64,000 nucleotides of DNA from Mycobacterium sp. AZCC_0083 (lineage in GTDB: Bacteria > Actinomycetota > Actinomycetes > Mycobacteriales > Mycobacteriaceae): NCBI RefSeq assembly GCF_014202335.1, contig NZ_JACHGP010000010.1, forward strand, positions 248,001-312,000, written 5' to 3'. The notes under the pieces are model-generated. The model did no database searches, was not told the origin of the DNA, and saw only the letters and a list, made by a program, of their open reading frames with translations. The translations under genes were made by a program, and so were the position numbers. Within the stretch, counting starts at the first letter, position 1; each line of letters starts with the position of its first letter. Below are positions 21,238 to 29,519 of the stretch, piece after piece.

Positions 21238-22209
21238 ATGATCAAAAGTGTCTCCGTGTTGGTGCTCGACGGGCTCGCGGTGTTCGAGTTCGGCGTCATC
21301 TGCGAGGTGTTCGGCGTCGACCGTTCCGCCGAGGGGGTGCCCAACTTCGACTTCAAGGTCTGCGGCCCCGAACCGGGGCGTCCGCTACGGACGTCGGTCG
21401 GGGCGTTCATCACGCCCGATCACGGCCTCGATTCGCTGGTCGGTGCGGACCTGGTGGCGATTCCCGCGATCTCTGGCGCCAGCTACATGCCCGAGGCGCT
21501 CGAGGCCATCCGGGCGGCCGTCGACGCAGGCGCGATCGTCCTGACGGTCTGCTCGGGTGCGTTCGTCGCGGGCGCTGCCGGACTGCTCGACGGGCGGCCG
21601 TGCACCACGCATTGGATGCACGCCGACGAATTGGCGCGGATGTATCCCACCGCGCAGGTGGACCGCAACGTGCTCTTCGTCGACGACGGCAACCTGATCA
21701 CCAGCGCGGGCACAGCGGCGGGCATCGACGCGTGCCTGCACCTGGTCCGCCGGGAACTCGGCAGCGAGGTGACGAACACGATCGCTCGCCGCATGGTCGT
21801 GCCGCCGCAGCGCGACGGCGGGCAGCGCCAGTACATCGACCAGCCGATCCCGGTCCGATGTTCGGACGGGTTTGCGCCCCACCTGGATTGGATCCTGACC
21901 AACCTGGACAAGCCGCACACCGTCGCGACCCTGGCCAAGCTGGCGAACATGTCGGCCCGCACTTTTGCGCGCAGATTCGTCGAGGAGACCGGCCGTACGC
22001 CCATGCAGTGGGTGACCGACCAACGGGTGCTGTATGCGCGCAGGCTGCTCGAGGAGTCAGACCTCGACATCGACCATGTCGCCGACAAGTCCGGTTTCGG
22101 CACCGCCACGCTGCTGCGACATCACTTCCGTCGGGTCATCGGCGTCACTCCGTCGGACTATCGCAGGCGGTTCGCATGCGACGACTCCGGTGTCGCGGCA
22201 ACGGCTTAA
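21238..22209 (+). CDS. GlxA-type transcriptional regulator (DJ-1/PfpI + AraC)
   Basis: 323 residues. The N-terminal DJ-1/PfpI-like domain (1-185) has the Cys in TVCSGAFVAG at the elbow position. The C-terminal AraC-type double helix-turn-helix (about 215-315) has RTFARRFVEETGRTPMQWV and the DIDHVADKSGFGTATLLRHHF segment. Likely an activator that senses a small molecule through the PfpI domain. Target unknown. It is divergent from the small membrane protein gene. Confidence 0.9.
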   Translation: MIKSVSVLVLDGLAVFEFGVICEVFGVDRSAEGVPNFDFKVCGPEPGRPLRTSVGAFITPDHGLDSLVGADLVAIPAISGASYMPEALEAIRAAVDAGAIVLTVCSGAFVAGAAGLLDGRPCTTHWMHADELARMYPTAQVDRNVLFVDDGNLITSAGTAAGIDACLHLVRRELGSEVTNTIARRMVVPPQRDGGQRQYIDQPIPVRCSDGFAPHLDWILTNLDKPHTVATLAKLANMSARTFARRFVEETGRTPMQWVTDQRVLYARRLLEESDLDIDHVADKSGFGTATLLRHHFRRVIGVTPSDYRRRFACDDSGVAATA

Positions 22210-23564
22210 CGCGGGTTCTGGCGCTGCAACGCGTAGATCCGCCAGCGGCCAGGGACGCCCTTGAGGTCGTGCTCGCCACGATCTTCGAAGACCCGCCGGG
22301 ATCCGGTGACGATTTCGCGAACGGTTGACGAGACCAGGACCTCGCTCGGCCCGGCCAACCCGGAGACGCGCGCGCCGATGTGCACGGCCATGCCCGCGAT
22401 GTCGTCGCCGCGCACCTCGACCTCGCCCGAATGCACTCCGACCCGCACCTCGATGCCGAGTGCGGCGACCGCGTCGACGATGGCCTCCGCGCAGCGCAGC
22501 GCGACGCTGGGGCTGATGAAGGTCGCGACGAAGCCGTCGCCCGCGGTGTTCACCTCGAGTCCCTGAAACCGCGCGAGCTCATGGCGGACGACGGCGTCGT
22601 GGTTGTCGAGCAGGTCGCGCCAACGGTCGTCGCCGAGCGTGGCGGCACGCGCCGTCGAGCCGACGATGTCGGTGAACAGAATGGTGATGAGCACGCGTTC
22701 GGCGTCCGAACCGCCGCGCACCCCGGTGACGAACTCCTCGACCTCCTCGAGGATTGCCGTGGTGTCGCCGACCCAGTACAGCGTGTCGGCCCCTGGCAAC
22801 TCGACGTAGCGGGCTCCCACGACGTTCTTGGCCAGGTATCGGCCGTGTCCGACGGTCACGAACTGGGAGTCAGCACGGTGCAGGATCAGGGTCGGCGCGG
22901 AGATGTGAGGCAGCCTGTCGCGCATGTCCGCATCGGCAAGGACTTGGTTCGACATGCGGGCCATGCTCGGCGACGCGGCGCGGTTGCCCGCGACGTCCCA
23001 CCACGTACGGAACGCGCGATCGGTGGCGACGGACGGCGCAACGGCCTCGAGAACGTCGAGACCCCGGTCGATTGCATCCGGTTCGAGGGCCACCGTCGTG
23101 TAAGGACTGGCCCCGTTGACCTGCACACCGGCGTCGTAGTCGGGTGCCCACAAGGCGCGGGCCGAGGCGTTGACGAGCACCAGACTGGACACCCGCTCGG
23201 GGTGGTCGGCCGCCAGCAGCAGCGCACTCATCGCTGAGAACCCGGAGCCGAAGATGGTCGCGCGTTCGCAGCCGAGCGCGTTCATCACCGAAATGGCGTC
23301 CTCAGCCCAGCACGACATGGTGATGGTGTCGGCCGATGCGATCTTGGACGACATGCCCATGCCGCGATGGTCGAATCGGATCACCCGGCTGAACGACGCC
23401 AGACGGCGATAGAACCTGGACATCGACGGCTCGTCGTCGATCGAGTCGATCGGGATGAACGGGCCCGGCATTACGACCAGATCCACCGGGCCGTCGCCGA
23501 TGACCTGGTAGGCGATGTCCAAGTCGCCACGCGATGCGTAGCGAGTTCGCGGTGCCTGCGCCAC
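22206..23564 (-). CDS. Alpha/beta-hydrolase-adenylate cyclase fusion (Rv1900c/LipJ-like)
   Basis: 452 residues from the GTG at 23564. N-terminal alpha/beta-hydrolase fold, about 1-270. The nucleophile elbow reads GSGFSAM rather than GxSxG; by alignment the Ser is replaced by Gly. C-terminal class III cyclase homology domain begins near 285: metal Asp in LFTDIVGST, then AGDGF and VGVHSGEV. The base-recognising Lys is Asn (EVNTAGDGF) and the transition-state Asn is His (GMAVHIGARV), as remembered for Rv1900c. Converts ATP to cAMP; the hydrolase part may sense a ligand. The stop overlaps that of the convergent regulator. Confidence 0.88.
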   Translation of the reverse strand: MAQAPRTRYASRGDLDIAYQVIGDGPVDLVVMPGPFIPIDSIDDEPSMSRFYRRLASFSRVIRFDHRGMGMSSKIASADTITMSCWAEDAISVMNALGCERATIFGSGFSAMSALLLAADHPERVSSLVLVNASARALWAPDYDAGVQVNGASPYTTVALEPDAIDRGLDVLEAVAPSVATDRAFRTWWDVAGNRAASPSMARMSNQVLADADMRDRLPHISAPTLILHRADSQFVTVGHGRYLAKNVVGARYVELPGADTLYWVGDTTAILEEVEEFVTGVRGGSDAERVLITILFTDIVGSTARAATLGDDRWRDLLDNHDAVVRHELARFQGLEVNTAGDGFVATFISPSVALRCAEAIVDAVAALGIEVRVGVHSGEVEVRGDDIAGMAVHIGARVSGLAGPSEVLVSSTVREIVTGSRRVFEDRGEHDLKGVPGRWRIYALQRQNPR

Positions 23565-23578
23565 GGCGACCAGCCTAG

Positions 23579-24445
23579 TCAGCCGCCCTCGCCCGCGAGC
23601 GCAAACCGGCCGTCCGGGGTCTGCTCGACGAGGCCGTCGGTCAGAAGCGAGTCCAAGGCGCGGTCGCGCTGCGCGGTGTCCGACATCCACGCCAGGTCCA
23701 ACTGGTTACGGGTGACGGGAGTCGTGTTGTCGCGCAACACATCCAGAAGTCGACCCCGAACCTGGCGATCGGTTCCCGCATAACGTTGCGGCTTGCGGGC
23801 GGGAGCGGTCCCTGGCGGGTAGCCCGCCGACCGCCAGGCGCAGACGCTCAGCGGACACAGGCCGCAGCGCGGCGACCGCGCCGTGCACACCGTCGCGCCG
23901 AGCTCCATCAACGCCACCGAAAAGCGCGGCGCGTCAGGGTCGTTGGGCAACAGCGCGGCCACGTCGACGAGGTCACGGACGCTGGCGGGTGAATCCGCCC
24001 GACCGTGCACCGCCCTTGCCACCACCCGACGCACGTTCGTGTCGACGACGGGAACCCGCCGGCCGTAGGCGAAGCAGGCCACGGCCCGCGCCGTGTAGCT
24101 GCCGATCCCCGGCAGCGTCAGCAGTGTGTCCACGTCGTCGGGCACCTCGTCGCCGTGTTCGGTCGCGATCTCGATGGCGCACTCGTGCAGCCGCTTGGCG
24201 CGTCGTGGATAGCCGAGTTTGCCCCAGGCCCGCAACACGTCGGCGGCGCTGGCGGCGGCGGTGGCAGATGGCGTCGGCCACCGGGCCACCCATTCGCGCC
24301 AGATCGGCTCGACCCGCGCCACCGGCGTCTGCTGCAACATGAACTCGCTCACCAGGATCTGCCATGCCGTGACGCCCTTGCGTCGCCACGGCAGGTCGCG
24401 TTGCTCGCGGGCGTACCACGTCAACAGCTCTCCCGAATCGATCAT
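23579..24445 (-). CDS. mutY: Adenine DNA glycosylase MutY
   Basis: Removes adenine mispaired with 8-oxoguanine. 288 residues from ATG 24445. The catalytic Glu is in SEFMLQQT, the helix-hairpin-helix LPGIGSYTA is at about 111-119, and the catalytic Asp is in VDTNVRR. The 4Fe-4S cluster Cys pattern C-x6-C-x2-C-x5-C is visible in VCTARSPRCGLCPLSVC. The C-terminal NUDIX-like 8-oxoG domain is reduced, as in mycobacteria. Divergent from the carbonic anhydrase with only 28 bp between. Confidence 0.95.
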   Translation of the reverse strand: MIDSGELLTWYAREQRDLPWRRKGVTAWQILVSEFMLQQTPVARVEPIWREWVARWPTPSATAAASAADVLRAWGKLGYPRRAKRLHECAIEIATEHGDEVPDDVDTLLTLPGIGSYTARAVACFAYGRRVPVVDTNVRRVVARAVHGRADSPASVRDLVDVAALLPNDPDAPRFSVALMELGATVCTARSPRCGLCPLSVCAWRSAGYPPGTAPARKPQRYAGTDRQVRGRLLDVLRDNTTPVTRNQLDLAWMSDTAQRDRALDSLLTDGLVEQTPDGRFALAGEGG

Positions 24446-24473
24446 CGAGCGCCGGTCCTGCACAATGGGCGCC

Positions 24474-25091
24474 ATGCCTCGGACCAGCCCAGTGACTGCA
24501 TGGAAAGCACTCAAGGAGGGTAACGAGCGCTTCGTCTCCGGCCAGGTGCAACATCCCAGCCAGAGTGTCGCCGACCGGGCCAGGCTGACTCGCGGACAGA
24601 AACCCACTGCGGTGCTGTTCGGCTGCTCGGACAGCCGGGTGGCCGCCGAGATCATCTTCGATCAGGGCCTCGGTGACATGTTCGTGGTGCGCACCGCCGG
24701 TCACGTCGCCGACTCGGCCGTATTGGGGTCCATCGAGTACGCCGTCACGGTGCTCGACGTGCCGCTGATCGTGGTGCTCGGGCACGACAACTGCGGCGCC
24801 GTCAAGGCCACGCTGTCGGCACTCGAGGACGGCGAAGTGCCCGGCGGTTACGTCCGTGACATCGTCGAACGCGTCACGCCGTCGATCCTGTTGGGTCGTC
24901 ATGCGGGGCTGACCAGGGTCGACGAGTTCGAGACCCGCCACGTCAACGAGACGGTCGTGCAGCTGAGGGTGCGCTCCGCGCCGATCGCTCAGCGGATCAT
25001 CGAGGGCAAAGTGGCGATCGCCGGGGTCACCTACCACCTGGCCGACGGGCGCGTGGTGCTACGCGATCACGTGGGCGATATCGGCGAATAG
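24474..25091 (+). CDS. canB: Beta-class carbonic anhydrase
   Basis: Interconverts CO2 and bicarbonate. 205 residues from the ATG at 24474 (MPRTSPV), aligned with M. tuberculosis CanB (Rv3588c); an ATG at 24465 is also in frame. Zinc ligands: the CSDSR motif (Cys and Asp) and the GHDNCG motif (His and Cys). It is a cytosolic dimer or tetramer. A long inverted repeat just after the stop probably ends transcription. Confidence 0.95.
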   Translation: MPRTSPVTAWKALKEGNERFVSGQVQHPSQSVADRARLTRGQKPTAVLFGCSDSRVAAEIIFDQGLGDMFVVRTAGHVADSAVLGSIEYAVTVLDVPLIVVLGHDNCGAVKATLSALEDGEVPGGYVRDIVERVTPSILLGRHAGLTRVDEFETRHVNETVVQLRVRSAPIAQRIIEGKVAIAGVTYHLADGRVVLRDHVGDIGE

Positions 25092-25100
25092 CCCGCGACA

Positions 25101-25127
25101 CGCCGAGTCACCTCGGACGACTCGGCG
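25101..25127 (+). terminator. Strong hairpin after canB
   Basis: CGCCGAGTC (25101-25109) and GACTCGGCG (25119-25127) form a 9-bp perfect stem with a 9-base loop, 9 bp past the canB stop. No T-tract. Confidence 0.6.
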
Positions 25128-25138
25128 TGACCTGGCCT

Positions 25139-25144
25139 TACCGT
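25139..25144 (+). promoter_or_regulatory. Candidate -10 box TACCGT for a leaderless mRNA
   Basis: TANNNT hexamer 6 bp before the GTG at 25151, directly after the canB hairpin. The spacing matches the other leaderless-type promoters in this window. Confidence 0.35.
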
Positions 25145-25150
25145 GGACTC

Positions 25151-25906
25151 GTGCTGGATCTCGAACCGAAGGGCCCGCTGCCCACCCAGATCTACTGGCG
25201 GCGTAGGGCGCTGGCGATCGGCATCGGTGTGGTCGTCGTGGCCATCGTCGCAGCAATCGCCATCCTGGTGGTGAGCAACAGCACGGGTGACACCAAGACG
25301 CCTACGTCGAGCGCGGCGGCTCCGACCCCGCTGCCAGGGGAGAACCCCGAGGTCAAGACCCCGGTGCAGCCTCCGGCGCAACTAGCGCCCCCGCCGACGC
25401 CAACGCCGTCCGCAGCTGTGACGCCGCCTCCCGTGCTGAAGGAGGGCGACGACTGCCCCGATTCCACGCTCGCGGTCAAGGGCATCACCAACCAGCCTGA
25501 CTTCGTCGTCGGTGATCAGCCGAAGTTCACGATGGTCGTCACCAACATCGGCCTCGTGGCCTGCAAGCGGGACGTCGGTGCCGCCGTGCTGGCGGCCTAC
25601 GTCTACTCGCTGAACAACGACCGGCTGTGGTCGAACCTGGACTGCGCCCCGTCCAACGAGACCCTGGTCAAGACCTTCAACCCCGGTGAGCAGGTCACCA
25701 CCGAGGTCACCTGGACCGGTATGGGTTCCGCGCCGAACTGCCCGCTGCCTCGCCAGCCGATCGGCCCTGGCACCTACAACCTGGTCGTCCAGCTGGGCAA
25801 CCTGCGGTCCGCTGCGGTGCCGTTCGTCCTCGCAGAGCCCACCGCACCGGCGCCGGGTGACGCACCGCCCCCACCCGAGGGCGAACCGCCGGCTCCCGGC
25901 AACTGA
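25151..25906 (+). CDS. Membrane-anchored secreted-domain protein (Rv3587c-like)
   Basis: 251 residues from the GTG at 25151. A short cytoplasmic tail is followed by a transmembrane helix (about 20-43) and a Pro/Thr-rich linker (50-95). The extracytoplasmic domain (100-235) has four Cys that could form two disulfides, and resembles an immunoglobulin-like beta-sandwich. The C-terminus is proline-rich. It corresponds to Rv3587c; function unknown. Confidence 0.82.
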   Translation: MLDLEPKGPLPTQIYWRRRALAIGIGVVVVAIVAAIAILVVSNSTGDTKTPTSSAAAPTPLPGENPEVKTPVQPPAQLAPPPTPTPSAAVTPPPVLKEGDDCPDSTLAVKGITNQPDFVVGDQPKFTMVVTNIGLVACKRDVGAAVLAAYVYSLNNDRLWSNLDCAPSNETLVKTFNPGEQVTTEVTWTGMGSAPNCPLPRQPIGPGTYNLVVQLGNLRSAAVPFVLAEPTAPAPGDAPPPPEGEPPAPGN

Positions 25907-25910
25907 TTCA

Positions 25911-25926
25911 GGGCGCACCTGCGCCC
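25911..25926 (+). terminator. Short hairpin after the Rv3587c-like gene
   Basis: GGGCGC-ACCT-GCGCCC, a 6-bp stem with a 4-base loop, 4 bp past the stop codon and immediately before the left direct repeat. Confidence 0.45.
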
Positions 25927-25986
25927 AAGTGAACCTTTTGCAGAAGAAGTGCGAGAGTGCCCCTGCAAACGTGCGTTTCGGCGCAG
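25927..25986 (+). repeat. Left copy of a 60-bp direct repeat flanking the AbiEi-type gene
   Basis: About 53 of 61 aligned positions match the copy at 26882-26942 (one gap). It contains the shared words CCTTTTGCAG, GAAGTGCGAGAG and GCCCCTGCAAA. TTTTGCAG and CTGCAAA can pair as a stem. The two copies enclose one gene. Confidence 0.85.
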
Positions 25987-25997
25987 ACCGCGTGCGC

Positions 25998-26846
25998 CTA
26001 CGGTTTCCAGCCTCTGGACACCATCGCTGACCACGTGCGGCTGATGATGTCGTCCTCGCTGTCCTCTTTGATCACGCGGGTGACTTTCCACCTCAAACGC
26101 TCGAGCTTCGGCCAGACGCGGAGATCCTTGAGGTACTGCACGCGGTTCGTTCGATGCTGATCTCCGTCGTACTCGGTACCGACCATGAATTCCTCCCATC
26201 CCATGTCGAGTATGCGAAGGAGGCGTCCGCGCTCGTCTACCACAGGAATTTGGGTGGTGGGCCTGGGAAATCCGGCGTCGATGAACAACAACCGGAGCCA
26301 GGTCTCCTTCGGTGATGCGGCGCCGCCGTCGACGAGCGGAAGGAGCTCACGCAGTTGCCGCAATCCGCGCTGACTCTGATGGTGTTTGGCAAGCAAGAGG
26401 ACGTCCTCGATTGAGAAGACCTGTGCGCGCATCAGCGCGTCGAGCCGCGCAAGAGCCTTCCCGCGCGGCAGGTGTCGTCCCAGGTCGAATGCCGTGCGCG
26501 CACGGGTTGTGACGGGAAGGCCCGCGATCTTGGTGATCTCGCCATCCCCGAGGGTTTCGTTCCGTACCAACAGGCCGCGTTGTGGCCGAGCTCGCCTCGA
26601 TATCAATTCGATTGGGATGTCATCGTCGACCCATTGGGCGTCATGCAACGCGGATGCGGCTGCACCTGCGATCACTGCCTGACGATCTGACGCCAACCAG
26701 GCGCCAACGGTGCGGTCTCGCAGCGACGGCGTCGAGCTCTTGGGCACGTACACGCCGCGGAAGATCGGGCGATACCACCGCTGCAACTCGTACCGCGTCA
26801 AGCGGGCAGCCGAGACCGCTTCGCTTCCAATGAAGACTTCCCCCAT
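25998..26846 (-). CDS. AbiEi-like/DUF559 (Vsr-type nuclease fold) protein
   Basis: 282 residues from ATG 26846. The N-terminal part (about 1-100) resembles the AbiEi-type antitoxin/winged-helix module with LTRYELQRWYRPIFRGVYVP. The C-terminal part resembles DUF559/Vsr-like nuclease folds with EYDGDQHR near 233 as the catalytic-type core and LDMGWEE before it. Such single genes are common in mycobacteria and their role is unknown; a defence or DNA-processing role is inference. It lies alone between 60-bp direct repeats, inserted between Rv3587c- and disA-type genes that are otherwise neighbours. No AbiEii toxin is adjacent. Confidence 0.75.
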   Translation of the reverse strand: MGEVFIGSEAVSAARLTRYELQRWYRPIFRGVYVPKSSTPSLRDRTVGAWLASDRQAVIAGAAASALHDAQWVDDDIPIELISRRARPQRGLLVRNETLGDGEITKIAGLPVTTRARTAFDLGRHLPRGKALARLDALMRAQVFSIEDVLLLAKHHQSQRGLRQLRELLPLVDGGAASPKETWLRLLFIDAGFPRPTTQIPVVDERGRLLRILDMGWEEFMVGTEYDGDQHRTNRVQYLKDLRVWPKLERLRWKVTRVIKEDSEDDIISRTWSAMVSRGWKP

Positions 26847-26881
26847 TGGCCGACTGTGGCAGGACCCTCCGACATTTCTTG

Positions 26882-26942
26882 AAGTGCACCTTTTGCAGAG
26901 GAAGTGCGAGAGCGCCCCTGCAAAACGTACGTCTCGATGCAG
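26882..26942 (+). repeat. Right copy of the 60-bp direct repeat
   Basis: Same orientation as 25927-25986, 955 bp apart, about 87% identical. It ends 12 bp before the disA stop codon, so the gene plus one repeat forms a cassette-like unit. Confidence 0.85.
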
Positions 26943-26954
26943 GAGCGTAGGAGC

Positions 26955-28076
26955 TCAGGCCAGCTGGTCGGAGAGCGTCGACTCAGCCAGCGCAGACAGT
27001 CCCTCCCGGATGTGGCGTGCCCACATCGACCCGATGCCGTCCACCGACTGCAGGTCGCTCGCGCTGGCCGCCAGGACGCCCTGCAGCGATCCGAAGGACC
27101 GCACCAAGAGGTCGACGTGCGCGAACTGCAACCGCGGAATGCCTGCCATCGCGCGGTAACCCCGCGAGCTCATCGCCGAGTCCTGCGCCTCCAGCGTGGA
27201 GGGGTAGCCGAACACGCGCGCCAGCGCGGTGAAGTCGAGCAGCTCGTTGTCGGAAAGCCCGTCGAGCTCATCGAGCGTGACCGTCACCTGTGTGGTGTCC
27301 GGCGGGTCTGGGTTGGCGTGATAGTCGCGCACGACCAGCTCGCGGGCCGTGTCGTTGTCGCCGACCAGCTCCTCGAGCTGCAGTTTGAGCTGACGCCCGT
27401 CGGTGCCGAGCTCCACTACGTCGGCGTCGATCTCCAGGCTGATCCGGCGCACCATCTCGAGGCGCTGCACCACCGTCATCACGTCGCGTAGCGTCACGAA
27501 GTCTTCGATCTCTGCGGTGGACAACTGCCGGTTGACCTCGTCGAGCCGGGACGTGTAGCGCTCCAGCGTGGCGATGGTCTGGTTGGTCCGCGACAGGATG
27601 GTCGCCGAATCGGGTACCACATGGCGCTCACCTGCGACGTAGACCGTGACGATGCTCATCGAGTGGCTCACCGACACCACCGGATAGCCGGTCTGTACGG
27701 CAGTGCGCTCGGCTGAGCGGTGCCGGGTACCTGACTCCTCGGTGGGGATCGACGCATCGGGCACCAGTTGGACGTTGGCCCGCAGGATGCGGGTGCCGTC
27801 GGTGGACAACACGACGGCGCCGTCCATCTTCGACAGTTCCCTCAGCCGGGTCGGGGCGTAGGCGACGTCAAGCGAGAAACCGCCGTCGCAGATGGACTCG
27901 ACGCTGTCGTCGTAGCCGAGCAGGATGAGTGCCCCCGTACGCCCGCGCAGGATGCGCTCAAGGCCGTCGCGCAGCGCGGTGCCGGGGGCCAGCCGCCCCA
28001 GCGTCTCGCGCAGCGTGGGCCGCGACAGTTGCACCACATTGCTGCGGGCCGTCCTACCTGTGGACTTCACGGCCAT
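26955..28076 (-). CDS. disA: Diadenylate cyclase / DNA integrity scanning protein DisA
   Basis: Makes cyclic di-AMP from two ATP and scans for branched DNA. 373 residues from ATG 28076. The DAC domain has DGAVV (about 76-80) and a RHRSAER segment (about 112-118). A coiled linker follows, then a C-terminal helix-hairpin-helix domain with the VDGIGSMWAR segment. The frame stays open upstream but that extension overlaps radA. Same strand as radA and lpqE (Rv3584-Rv3586 order). Confidence 0.95.
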   Translation of the reverse strand: MAVKSTGRTARSNVVQLSRPTLRETLGRLAPGTALRDGLERILRGRTGALILLGYDDSVESICDGGFSLDVAYAPTRLRELSKMDGAVVLSTDGTRILRANVQLVPDASIPTEESGTRHRSAERTAVQTGYPVVSVSHSMSIVTVYVAGERHVVPDSATILSRTNQTIATLERYTSRLDEVNRQLSTAEIEDFVTLRDVMTVVQRLEMVRRISLEIDADVVELGTDGRQLKLQLEELVGDNDTARELVVRDYHANPDPPDTTQVTVTLDELDGLSDNELLDFTALARVFGYPSTLEAQDSAMSSRGYRAMAGIPRLQFAHVDLLVRSFGSLQGVLAASASDLQSVDGIGSMWARHIREGLSALAESTLSDQLA

Positions 28077-28084
28077 CTCGTCTC

Positions 28085-29476
28085 CTAGGATCGGCCGCCA
28101 TTGTCCGCGATGTTGCGCAGAACCCGCAATGCCCCGCCGATATTGTCCGCGTTGATCACCTGCAACCCGGCAGGCCCTGACGGCACTCCAGGCGGCACGA
28201 CGGCGCGCGTGAAGCCCAACCTGGCGGCCTCGGCGAGCCGGCGATCCATGCCGGTGACCCGACGCAGATCGCCCGCAAGACCCACCTCGCCGATCGCCAC
28301 GACGGTGGCAGGCATCGGCAGGTCGACGTAGGCCGAGGCGATGGCCATCGCCACCGCCAGATCCGACGACGGGTCGGTCAGCCGCATGCCGCCGACCGTC
28401 GACAGGTAGATGTCGTGCGTGCCGACCGACAGGTGGGCGCGCTTCTCCAGCACGGCGGTGATCATCGCGGCGCGGGCGGAGTCGATGCCACTCACTGCCC
28501 GCCGTGGCGAACCCGTCGCCGCCGTGCCGATCAGCGCCTGCACCTCGCCGAGCATCGGTCGCTTGCCGTCGAGCGTCACCGTGACCGCGGTGCCGGAGAC
28601 CGGGGCGGGGCGCTGATCCAGGAACAGTCCGGAAGGGTCTGCAACGCACTCGATTCCGTTGTCGTGCAACAGGAAACAGCCGACCTCGTCGGCAGCGCCG
28701 AAACGGTTCTTGACGCCGCGGACCATGCGCAACGCCGACGAGCGGTCACCCTCGAAGTGCAGTACGACGTCGACGAGGTGCTCGAGCGAGCGTGGTCCAG
28801 CGATGGCTCCGTCCTTGGTGACGTGGCCGACGAGGATCATCGCGATGCCGGTGGTCTTGGCCGCCATCGTGAGCGCCGTCGTCACTGCTCGCACCTGGGT
28901 GACGCCGCCGCTGACGCCGTCGGCTTCGGCAGTGGACATGGTCTGCACCGAGTCGACCACGACGAGCGTGGGCTTGACCGCCTCGATGTGGCCGAGCGCG
29001 GTCTGAAGGTCGGATTCGGCGGCAAGGAACACCTCGTCGTTGGTGCATCCGGTGCGTTCGGCCCGTAGTCGGATCTGCCCGGCCGACTCCTCACCGGACA
29101 GGTACAGCGCGCGTCGGCCCGATTCTGCCCAGCGGTGGGCGACCTCGAGGAGCAGCGTCGACTTGCCGACCCCCGGATCACCGGCCAGAAGGGTCACCGA
29201 ACCGGGGACGAGGCCGCCGCCCAACACGCGATCCAATTCGCTGATCCCCGTGTGAAAGTGGCGCGTCGCGCCTGGATCGATGGAGCTGATCGGGACGGCG
29301 GGGGAGGTGGGGGCGAGCGCACGACCGGGTGCGGAGCTCAACGATGTGAGGACTGCGACCTCGTTGACCGTGCCCCAGGTGTTGCAATCCGGGCAGCGGC
29401 CCACCCACTTGGCCGCGATGTGGCCGCATTCCGAGCATCGATACTGCGAACGCGCCTTGGAACCAGATCGAGCCAC
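28085..29476 (-). CDS. radA: DNA repair protein RadA (Sms)
   Basis: RecA-like branch-migration helicase for recombination. 463 residues from a GTG. A C4 zinc finger opens the protein (CSECGHIAAKWVGRCPDC). Walker A is GDPGVGKST near 95. The RadA-specific KNRFG motif follows in GVKNRFGAADE. The C-terminal Lon-protease-like domain ends near 450. It starts 43 bp after lpqE and ends 8 bp before disA, so one operon is likely. Confidence 0.96.
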   Translation of the reverse strand: MARSGSKARSQYRCSECGHIAAKWVGRCPDCNTWGTVNEVAVLTSLSSAPGRALAPTSPAVPISSIDPGATRHFHTGISELDRVLGGGLVPGSVTLLAGDPGVGKSTLLLEVAHRWAESGRRALYLSGEESAGQIRLRAERTGCTNDEVFLAAESDLQTALGHIEAVKPTLVVVDSVQTMSTAEADGVSGGVTQVRAVTTALTMAAKTTGIAMILVGHVTKDGAIAGPRSLEHLVDVVLHFEGDRSSALRMVRGVKNRFGAADEVGCFLLHDNGIECVADPSGLFLDQRPAPVSGTAVTVTLDGKRPMLGEVQALIGTAATGSPRRAVSGIDSARAAMITAVLEKRAHLSVGTHDIYLSTVGGMRLTDPSSDLAVAMAIASAYVDLPMPATVVAIGEVGLAGDLRRVTGMDRRLAEAARLGFTRAVVPPGVPSGPAGLQVINADNIGGALRVLRNIADNGGRS

Positions 29477-29519
29477 ACCGTGACGTTATCCGTCGTGGCC
29501 GACAGAAAGCCGCCTCGAG

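Noticed and set aside
28077..28649. 5' extension of disA
   Set aside because: Runs into radA; the ATG at 28076 matches the family start.
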